Under the pieces are notes generated by a model. It was not told where the DNA came from. It made no database searches and saw only the letters and a program-made list of their open reading frames with translations. From Streptomyces sp. A012304 (GTDB taxonomy: Bacteria > Actinomycetota > Actinomycetes > Streptomycetales > Streptomycetaceae): a stretch of 64,000 nucleotides of DNA. Location of the stretch: positions 84,581-148,580 of the forward strand of contig NZ_BQUN01000092.1 of the NCBI RefSeq assembly GCF_026008495.1, given 5' to 3'. Made by a program: the position numbers and the translations under genes. Below, piece after piece: positions 57,749-64,000 of this stretch (position 1 is the first letter of the stretch; the number at the start of each line of letters is the position of its first letter).

Positions 57749-60154
57749 CTAGGAAACCACCGCCGGATCACCCGACTTGGCCGAAGTCGCGGCGTTGTCT
57801 TCGTCACCCACGGCGATGCCACGCCGCTTGGAGACGTACACCGCGCCGACGATCACCAGGAGCGCGAGGACCGCGATCAGGACCCGTACGCCGACGTTCT
57901 TGTCGTCGCCGTAGCTGAACTTGATCACCGCGGGCGCGATGAGGAGCGCCACCAGGTTCATCACCTTCAGCAGCGGGTTGATCGCGGGGCCGGCGGTGTC
58001 CTTGAAGGGGTCGCCGACCGTGTCGCCGATCACCGTGGCCGCGTGGGCCTCACTGCCCTTGCCGCCGTGATGGCCGTCCTCGACGAGTTTCTTGGCGTTG
58101 TCCCAGGCGCCGCCGGAGTTGGCGAGGAACACCGCCATCAGCGTGCCCGCGCCGATCGCGCCCGCCAGGTACGCCCCGAGCGCGCCGACACCGAGCGTGA
58201 ACCCGACGAAGATCGGAGCCATGACGGCGAGCAGACCGGGCGTGGCGAGTTCCCGCAGGGCGTCCTTGGTGCAGATGTCGACGACCTTGCCGTACTCCGG
58301 TTTCTCGCTGTAGTCCATGATCCCGGGCCTCTCGCGGAACTGCCGCCGCACCTCGAAGACCACCGAGCCCGCCGACCGCGACACCGCGTTGATCGCCAGC
58401 CCCGAGAAGAGGAAGACGACCGCCGCGCCCGCGATCAGGCCGACGAGGTTGTTGGGCTGGGAGATGTCCATCATCAGGCTCATCGGAGCCCCGTCCCCGC
58501 TCAGGCTCTCGCCCACGTCCCGCGCGCCGGTGGTGATCGCGTCGCGGTACGACCCGAAGAGCGCCGACGCCGCGAGCACGGCGGTGGCGATGGCGATGCC
58601 CTTGGTGATGGCCTTGGTGGTGTTGCCGACGGCGTCGAGGTTGGTGAGCACCTGCGCGCCCGCGCCCTGGACGTCGCCGGACATCTCCGCGATGCCCTGC
58701 GCGTTGTCGGAGACCGGCCCGAAGGTGTCCATCGCGACGATCACGCCGACCGTGGTGAGCAGGCCGGTGCCGGCCAGGGCCACCGCGAACAGCGCCAGCA
58801 TGATCGACGTACCGCCGAGCAGGAACGCCCCGTACACGCCGAGACCGATCAACAGGCCGGTGTAGACGGCCGATTCGAGGCCGATGGAGATGCCCGCGAG
58901 GACGACCGTGGCCGGTCCGGTCAGCGACGTCTTGCCGATGTCCTTGACCGGGCGCCGGGTGGTCTCCGTGAAGTAGCCGGTGAGCTGCTGGATGACGGCG
59001 GCCAGGAGGATGCCGATCGCCACCGCGACGAGGGCGAGAACCCGCGGGTCGCCGCCCTTGCCCTGGATCGCCGCGTCGGTGACGCCGTCGAGGTCCGCGT
59101 ACGACCCCGGCAGGTAGACGAAGACGGCGACGGCGACCAGCGCGAGCGAGATCACCGCGGAGATGAAGAATCCCCGGTTGATCGCGGACATGCCGCTGCG
59201 GTCCGTGCGGCGCGGGGCGACCGCGAAGATGCCGATCATGGCCGTGACCACGCCGATCGCGGGCACGAGCAGCGGGAACGCGAGCCCGGCGTCACCGAAG
59301 GCCGCCTTGCCGAGGATCAGCGCGGCTACCAGGGTGACGGCGTAGGACTCGAAGAGGTCGGCGGCCATGCCCGCGCAGTCGCCGACGTTGTCGCCCACGT
59401 TGTCGGCGATGGTCGCGGCATTGCGCGGATCGTCCTCCGGAATGCCCTGTTCGACCTTGCCGACCAGGTCGGCGCCGACGTCGGCGGCCTTGGTGAAGAT
59501 GCCGCCGCCGACCCTCATGAACATCGCGATGAGTGCTGCGCCCAGACCGAAGCCCTCCAAGACCTTCGGCGCGTCGGCCGCGTACACCAGCACCACACAG
59601 GAGGCGCCGAGCAGGCCGAGCCCCACCGTGAACATGCCGACGACGCCGCCCGTGCGAAATGCGATCTTCATCGCTTTGTGCGAGACGGTGGTGAGATCCT
59701 TTTCCGGTTCACCTGCCGCGGGAGTCGCTTCCCGAGCCGCAGCGGCGACGCGCACATTACTGCGGACGGCGAGCCACATGCCGATATAGCCGGTGGCCGC
59801 CGAGAACGCCGCTCCGATCAAGAAGAAGACCGATCGTCCGGCGCGTTGATTCCAGTCGTCCGCAGGCAGCAGCATGAGCAGGAAGAACACGACGACGGCG
59901 AATACGCCGAGAGTGCGCAGCTGCCGAGCCAGATAGGCGTTGGCGCCTTCCTGGACGGCCGCCGCGATCTTCTTCATGCTGTCGGTGCCCTCGCCGGCCG
60001 CGAGCACCTGGCGCAGAAGCACGCCCGCGACCACGAGCGCCGCCAGTGCGACGACCCCGATGACCACCACGAGGAGGCGGTTTCCGTCGGTCAGCACTGC
60101 GGCTGCGAAGGTTGTGGGGTGGTCCAACCGATGAGGGGTAGAAAGCCCCGCCAT
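57749..60154 (-). CDS. hppA: Membrane-bound proton-translocating pyrophosphatase
   Basis: An 801-residue polytopic membrane enzyme with about 16 helices that couples PPi hydrolysis to proton export. Substrate-site motifs are GGGIFTKAADVGADLVGKVE, the DDPRNAATIADNVGDNVGDC loop and, near the end, GDTVGDPFKDTAGPAINPLL. The determinant segment reads GNTTKAITKG: Lys where K+-dependent enzymes have Ala, so this one is predicted to be K+-independent. GGAGGACGA precedes the ATG. It sits in the same order relative to bldG as in S. coelicolor. Confidence 0.96.
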   Translation of the reverse strand: MAGLSTPHRLDHPTTFAAAVLTDGNRLLVVVIGVVALAALVVAGVLLRQVLAAGEGTDSMKKIAAAVQEGANAYLARQLRTLGVFAVVVFFLLMLLPADDWNQRAGRSVFFLIGAAFSAATGYIGMWLAVRSNVRVAAAAREATPAAGEPEKDLTTVSHKAMKIAFRTGGVVGMFTVGLGLLGASCVVLVYAADAPKVLEGFGLGAALIAMFMRVGGGIFTKAADVGADLVGKVEQGIPEDDPRNAATIADNVGDNVGDCAGMAADLFESYAVTLVAALILGKAAFGDAGLAFPLLVPAIGVVTAMIGIFAVAPRRTDRSGMSAINRGFFISAVISLALVAVAVFVYLPGSYADLDGVTDAAIQGKGGDPRVLALVAVAIGILLAAVIQQLTGYFTETTRRPVKDIGKTSLTGPATVVLAGISIGLESAVYTGLLIGLGVYGAFLLGGTSIMLALFAVALAGTGLLTTVGVIVAMDTFGPVSDNAQGIAEMSGDVQGAGAQVLTNLDAVGNTTKAITKGIAIATAVLAASALFGSYRDAITTGARDVGESLSGDGAPMSLMMDISQPNNLVGLIAGAAVVFLFSGLAINAVSRSAGSVVFEVRRQFRERPGIMDYSEKPEYGKVVDICTKDALRELATPGLLAVMAPIFVGFTLGVGALGAYLAGAIGAGTLMAVFLANSGGAWDNAKKLVEDGHHGGKGSEAHAATVIGDTVGDPFKDTAGPAINPLLKVMNLVALLIAPAVIKFSYGDDKNVGVRVLIAVLALLVIVGAVYVSKRRGIAVGDEDNAATSAKSGDPAVVS

Positions 60155-60403
60155 TCGTCCTCCTTGACGCTTGGGCTGAGCTCAAGATGTGGACGGATTG
60201 TAGGTACCGGAACCTGATCAAAACAGTGCGCGGTAAATGGAATTCACCTTCGCAGGCAGGTCGGAAGTAATGCCTTCGAGGCATTCAGTTTCGTGAATTG
60301 CTTCACGAATTAAGGACAAGATTCACTTGGCGCTGCCGGCCGCAGCGGGATTTCAAGATTCACTTCCTGGCAACCACTGTAAACGCGGTCTTCGTGGTCC
60401 GCA

Positions 60404-60442
60404 CATGACGAAGGGCCCCACGGGTGGGGCCCTTCGGTCATG
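60404..60442 (-). terminator. Terminator of the bldG operon
   Basis: AAGGGCCCCA pairs with TGGGGCCCTT around CGGG (60411-60434). Flanking CATGAC-G and CGGTCATG extend the stem over a single bulge. It lies 30 bases after the anti-sigma gene and is the main feature of the 317-base gap before hppA; the rest of the gap (60155-60403) is AT-richer and probably holds the hppA promoter. Confidence 0.85.
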
Positions 60443-60471
60443 GGTGACAGCGCCGGGGTGCGGCGCGGTGG

Positions 60472-60906
60472 TCAGGCCAGGGGCGCGGCCGACAGAGCGG
60501 TCGGCCAGGTCATACGGATCAGCCCGCCGTGCTCCCCGGCGGATACCTGGACGTCGTCGACGAGCCCGCTGATGACCGCGAGGCCCATCTCGTCCTCCTC
60601 CGCCTCGACGTCGACGTCACCGCCGGAGCCGGACGCCCGGTCGCCGGGCGTCGCATGCCGCGCCTCGTCGCCGACCTCGATGGAGAACTGTTTCTCCTCT
60701 TCGATGAGCGCCACCTTCACCGGCGCGCTGATGCCGCCGTTCTGGTGGAGCCCGACGGCGCGGGAGCAGGCCTCACCGACAGCGAGTCTCACCTCGTCGA
60801 GGACGGCCTCGTCCACTCCGGCCCTGCGCGCCACCGCTGCCGCCACCAGCCGGGCGGTCCTGACGTGCTCGGGCAGCGCGCTGAAGCGGAGTTCAACGGT
60901 GGCCAT
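60472..60906 (-). CDS. RsbW-like anti-sigma factor, BldG partner (SCO3548/ApgA type)
   Basis: A 144-residue protein with a HATPase_c fold. The N-box region reads LAVGEACSRAVGLH, with Arg where Mg-binding Asn is usual in RsbW/SpoIIAB. The glycine region is DEMGLAVISGLVDDV, and an acidic low-complexity insert (GDVDVEAEEDE) precedes it. In S. coelicolor the gene downstream of bldG encodes an anti-sigma factor that binds BldG. The 141-base gap after bldG and the common direction fit one operon. The altered N-box suggests weakened ATP binding or kinase activity. Confidence 0.88.
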   Translation of the reverse strand: MATVELRFSALPEHVRTARLVAAAVARRAGVDEAVLDEVRLAVGEACSRAVGLHQNGGISAPVKVALIEEEKQFSIEVGDEARHATPGDRASGSGGDVDVEAEEDEMGLAVISGLVDDVQVSAGEHGGLIRMTWPTALSAAPLA

Positions 60907-61047
60907 GCATCCCCCTCCGAACTACGGGCGTGCGGTAGGGGGGCCGGGCCGCCGAAGCCCGGTCCCCCGGTGTTCAACTGTGCTGCCGCCCCGGGCGCGG
61001 CTGTTCACGTGCCCGGGAACGGGATCAGTCGTCGGTCGGTCGGGTGA

Positions 61048-61389
61048 TCAGTCGGTGGCCGCCACCGCTTCGTCGACCGAGGTGTGGATCGGGAACACCT
61101 TGGTGAGACCGGTGATGCGGAAGATCTTCAGAATGCGCTCCTGGTTGCAGACCAGGCGCAGCGAGCCCTCATGGGCGCGCACGCGCTTCAGGCCGCCGAC
61201 CAGCACGCCGAGCCCGGTGGAGTCGAGGAAGTCCACGCCCTCCATGTCGACGACGAGGTGGAAATTCCCGTCGTTCACCAGCTCGACCAGCTGCTCGCGC
61301 AGCTTGGGCGCGGTATATACGTCGATTTCGCCACCGACCTCGACGACCGTACGATCGCCGACGGTACGGGTCGACAGGGACAGGTCCAC
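61048..61389 (-). CDS. bldG: Anti-sigma factor antagonist BldG (STAS domain)
   Basis: A 113-residue STAS protein (start MDLSLSTRTVGDRTVVEVGG). The phosphorylated serine is S57 in FLDSTGLGVLVGGLKRV. Sequence and length agree with the S. coelicolor developmental regulator BldG, which is needed for aerial mycelium and antibiotic production and acts by partner switching with anti-sigma factors. It is first in the operon with the anti-sigma gene. The SpoIIE/ATPase gene at the left end of this window belongs to the class of proteins that act on such antagonists, although no link is shown. Confidence 0.96.
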   Translation of the reverse strand: MDLSLSTRTVGDRTVVEVGGEIDVYTAPKLREQLVELVNDGNFHLVVDMEGVDFLDSTGLGVLVGGLKRVRAHEGSLRLVCNQERILKIFRITGLTKVFPIHTSVDEAVAATD

Positions 61390-61470
61390 GGATCCTCCAG
61401 CACCTTGCTATCGAGCGGTCGCCCCTCGGGACACCTCGGCAGGAGCCCCCGGGACGGTTCGCCAGCCGCG

Positions 61471-63927
61471 ATGGCATTCAATCACTTACCGGCAGGCGTG
61501 CACGACGCCTTGGCTCCATTGTCCGTCACGCCAGTGACACACTCGGTGCCGATGGCCAAGAATCACCGATCCGATCGACCCCCGGCCGAGGCCGCGCCCC
61601 GCCTGTCGCCGGGCGCGGTCCTGGACCGGCTCGCCCCGGGACCGAGCCGGGCCTCGCGCATCACTCATACGGAGCACTTGCCCCCGCGCGCGGGCCGCCA
61701 TGCCGTCTGGCCTGACCGGATTCGCCCAGAAGTGATCGCGGCCGTGCAGGCCTGTGGAATCGATCATCCCTGGGCCCACCAGGCGCGCGCCGCCGAGCAC
61801 GCCCTGGACGGCGAGTCGGTGGTCGTCGCGACCGGCACGGCGTCCGGCAAGTCCCTGGCCTACCTCGTCCCCGTCCTCTCCACCCTCCTGGACGGCTCCC
61901 AGGCTCCGAACGGGCGCGGCGCCACCGCCCTCTACCTGGCCCCGACCAAGGCGCTCGCGGCGGACCAGTGCCGATCGGTGAAGGAACTTTCACAACCTCT
62001 CGGCACCGCCGTACGCTCGGCCGTGTACGACGGCGACACGCCGTTCGAGGAACGCGAGTGGATCCGCCAGTACGCCAACTACGTCCTGACCAACCCCGAC
62101 ATGCTGCACCGCGGCATCCTCCCCTCCCACCCCCGCTGGTCCTCCTTCCTGAAGTCGCTGAAGTTCGTCGTCATCGACGAGTGCCACACCTACCGCGGCG
62201 TCTTCGGCTCCCATGTCGCCCAGGTGCTGCGCCGACTGCGCCGCCTGTGCGCCCGCTACGGCTCCTCCCCCGTCTTCCTGCTGGCCTCCGCGACGGCGGC
62301 CGAACCCGCGGTGGCCGCCGGCCGGCTCACCGGCCTCCCGGTGGTCGAGGTCGCCGACGACGCCTCCCCGCGCGGTGAACTGGTGTTCGCCCTCTGGGAG
62401 CCGCCGCTCACGGAGATGCAGGGCGAGAAGGGCGCCCCCGTCCGCCGGACCGCCACCGCCGAGACCGCCGACCTGCTCACCGACCTCGCCGTCCAGGGCG
62501 TGCGCACGGTCGCCTTCGTGCGCTCCCGGCGCGGCGCCGAGCTGATCTCCGTGATCGCCCAGGAGCGCCTCGCCGAGGTCGACCGCTCCCTGGCCCGGCG
62601 TGTCGCGGCCTACCGGGGCGGCTATCTGCCCGAGGAACGCCGCGCCCTCGAACAGGCTCTCCACTCCGGTGAACTGCTCGGCCTCGCCGCGACCACCGCA
62701 CTCGAACTCGGCATCGACGTCTCCGGCCTGGACGCCGTCCTGATCGCCGGCTACCCGGGCACGCGCGCGTCCCTGTGGCAGCAGGCCGGCCGGGCGGGCC
62801 GTGCCGGGCAGGGGGCGCTGGCGGTGCTGATCGCCCGGGACGACCCACTGGACACGTTTCTCGTCCACCACCCGGAGGCGTTGTTCGACCGTCCGGTGGA
62901 GTCGACGGTCCTCGACCCCGACAATCCCTACGTCCTCGCCCCGCATCTGTGCGCGGCCGCCGCCGAACTTCCGCTCACCGACGACGACTTCGCGCTGTTC
63001 GGCCCGGAGACCGAGGGGCTGCTGCCGCAGTTGGAGGCCGCGAAGTTGCTGCGCCGCCGGACCAGGGCCTGGCACTGGACGCGCCGGGAGAGGGCCGCCG
63101 ACCTCACCGACATCCGCGGCGAGGGCGGCCGGCCGGTGCAGATCGTCGAGGAGGGCACCGGTCGTCTGCTCGGCACGGTCGACGAGGGCGCCGCCCACTC
63201 GACCGTCCACGAAGGCGCCGTCCACCTGCACCAGGGCCGTACGTACCTCGTGCGGTCACTGGACCTGGAGGACTCGGTCGCCCTGGTCGAGGAGGCCAGC
63301 CCGCCGTATGCGACGGTCGCCCGCGACACGACGTCGATCTCCGTCCTGGAGACGGACGTCGAGATCCCCTGGGGAGACGGCCGCCTGTGCTACGGCTCCG
63401 TCGAGGTCACCAACCAAGTGGTCTCCTTCCTGCGTCGACGTGTCATCACCGGTGAAGTGCTGGGCGAGTCGAAGCTCGACCTCCCTCCTCGTACGCTGCG
63501 CACGCGTGCCGTGTGGTGGACGGTCACCGAGGACCAACTGGACGCCGCCCGGATCGCCCCGGAGATCCTCGGCGGGGCCCTGCACGCCGCCGAGCACGCT
63601 TCCATCGGCATGCTGCCCCTCTTCGCGACCTGCGACCGCTGGGACATCGGCGGCGTCTCCATCCCCCTGCACCCCGACACCCTCCTGCCCACGGTCTTCG
63701 TCTATGACGGCCACCCAGGCGGCGCGGGCTTCGCGGAGCGCGCCTTCCACACCGCCCGCGCCTGGCTCACCGCCACCCGCCAGGCCATCGCCTCCTGCGA
63801 GTGCGACGTCGGCTGCCCGTCCTGCATCCAGTCCCCCAAGTGCGGCAACGGCAACGACCCGCTGCACAAGAGGGGCGCGGTGCGGCTGCTGACGGAGCTA
63901 TTGCGGGGGGCGCCGGGGGAGGAGTAG
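61471..63927 (+). CDS. DEAD/DEAH-box helicase of the DUF1998/MrfA family
   Basis: An 818-residue superfamily 2 helicase. Motif I is ATGTASGKSLAYLVP, motif Ia YLAPTKALAADQ, motif II VVIDECHTYRGVFG, motif III LLASATAAEP, and motif VI QQAGRAGRAGQG. The C-terminal part carries a four-Cys zinc site CECDVGCPSCIQSPKCG typical of the MrfA/YprA-like DNA-repair helicases. The ATG at AFNHLPAG is chosen from memory of relatives; a second ATG at 61552 is possible, and neither has a strong ribosome site. It is divergent from bldG, as in S. coelicolor (SCO3550). Confidence 0.9.
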   Translation: MAFNHLPAGVHDALAPLSVTPVTHSVPMAKNHRSDRPPAEAAPRLSPGAVLDRLAPGPSRASRITHTEHLPPRAGRHAVWPDRIRPEVIAAVQACGIDHPWAHQARAAEHALDGESVVVATGTASGKSLAYLVPVLSTLLDGSQAPNGRGATALYLAPTKALAADQCRSVKELSQPLGTAVRSAVYDGDTPFEEREWIRQYANYVLTNPDMLHRGILPSHPRWSSFLKSLKFVVIDECHTYRGVFGSHVAQVLRRLRRLCARYGSSPVFLLASATAAEPAVAAGRLTGLPVVEVADDASPRGELVFALWEPPLTEMQGEKGAPVRRTATAETADLLTDLAVQGVRTVAFVRSRRGAELISVIAQERLAEVDRSLARRVAAYRGGYLPEERRALEQALHSGELLGLAATTALELGIDVSGLDAVLIAGYPGTRASLWQQAGRAGRAGQGALAVLIARDDPLDTFLVHHPEALFDRPVESTVLDPDNPYVLAPHLCAAAAELPLTDDDFALFGPETEGLLPQLEAAKLLRRRTRAWHWTRRERAADLTDIRGEGGRPVQIVEEGTGRLLGTVDEGAAHSTVHEGAVHLHQGRTYLVRSLDLEDSVALVEEASPPYATVARDTTSISVLETDVEIPWGDGRLCYGSVEVTNQVVSFLRRRVITGEVLGESKLDLPPRTLRTRAVWWTVTEDQLDAARIAPEILGGALHAAEHASIGMLPLFATCDRWDIGGVSIPLHPDTLLPTVFVYDGHPGGAGFAERAFHTARAWLTATRQAIASCECDVGCPSCIQSPKCGNGNDPLHKRGAVRLLTELLRGAPGEE

Positions 63928-64000
63928 GTACCCGGGGGGTGGGTGCGGCGGCGTTGGGACAGCGCTGCCCGGAGTCAGGGATTCACGGCTCGGGAGGCGG

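Overview
The base composition (very GC-rich, G/C in nearly every third codon position), the frequent GTG and TTG starts and the gene content identify this as a chromosomal piece of a Streptomyces-type actinomycete. The right part carries a bldG locus, a dTMP kinase fused to a transporter-like domain and an actinobacterial TopA. From memory, the gene order matches the S. coelicolor SCO3540-SCO3550 core block. A tRNA-Thr(CGT) at 44770-44843 separates this conserved block (about 44.9-64 kb) from a mostly accessory left part (1-44.7 kb).

Left to right. 1-4.9 kb: the 3' end of a SpoIIE-phosphatase/histidine-kinase-like ATPase gene, a LacI-type sugar-sensor domain with no DNA-binding domain, and a carbohydrate ABC importer (Tat lipoprotein and two permeases, no ATPase). 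A perfect hairpin separates it from the next, leftward operon. 4.9-15.5 kb: a secreted polymorphic-toxin locus, with a DNRLRE/LamG-type wall protein, a 2346-residue RHS/YD-repeat protein with an inserted ricin-B lectin, and a small putative immunity gene. 15.8-19.9 kb: a CHAT-protease gene translationally coupled to an unknown gene. 19.9-23.7 kb: two divergent P450s and a methyltransferase, with two short reading frames around them that could be peptide precursors.

23.7-42.1 kb is the most interesting part: a catabolic island. A glutamine-synthetase-like amine ligase with a P450, an amino-acid/amine permease, an aldehyde dehydrogenase and a gamma-glutamyl hydrolase look like a Puu-type (gamma-glutamylated amine) route with a P450 where an amine oxidase would be expected. 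Between them lie a ferredoxin, a ferredoxin reductase, an acetoacetate-decarboxylase-like enzyme and three homoprotocatechuate meta-cleavage enzymes (hpaE/hpaD/hpaG type). There are also a P450-ferredoxin pair and a C1-folate operon (broken gcvT-like gene, purU, folD). Two paralogous TetR regulators are present. Two palindromic operator families tie the parts together: TTATCC-N4-GGATAA at three promoters and GTTTG-N4-CAAAC in front of four transcription units. I infer a regulon for an amine-bearing, possibly methylated aromatic compound; the substrate is unknown.

42.1-44.7 kb is a decayed stretch with a broken aminoglycoside-phosphotransferase-like gene and an intact nucleotidyltransferase, ending at the tRNA gene. 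The core block then runs mainly leftward: a secreted alpha/beta-hydrolase peptidase, DNA polymerase III delta', the MFS-dTMP kinase fusion, topA, a small membrane protein, an N6-type methyltransferase, a lipoprotein, the H+-pyrophosphatase, an RsbW-like anti-sigma factor and bldG. A DUF1998-type DEAD helicase is divergent from bldG. No CRISPR array, rRNA, transposase or integrase was seen.
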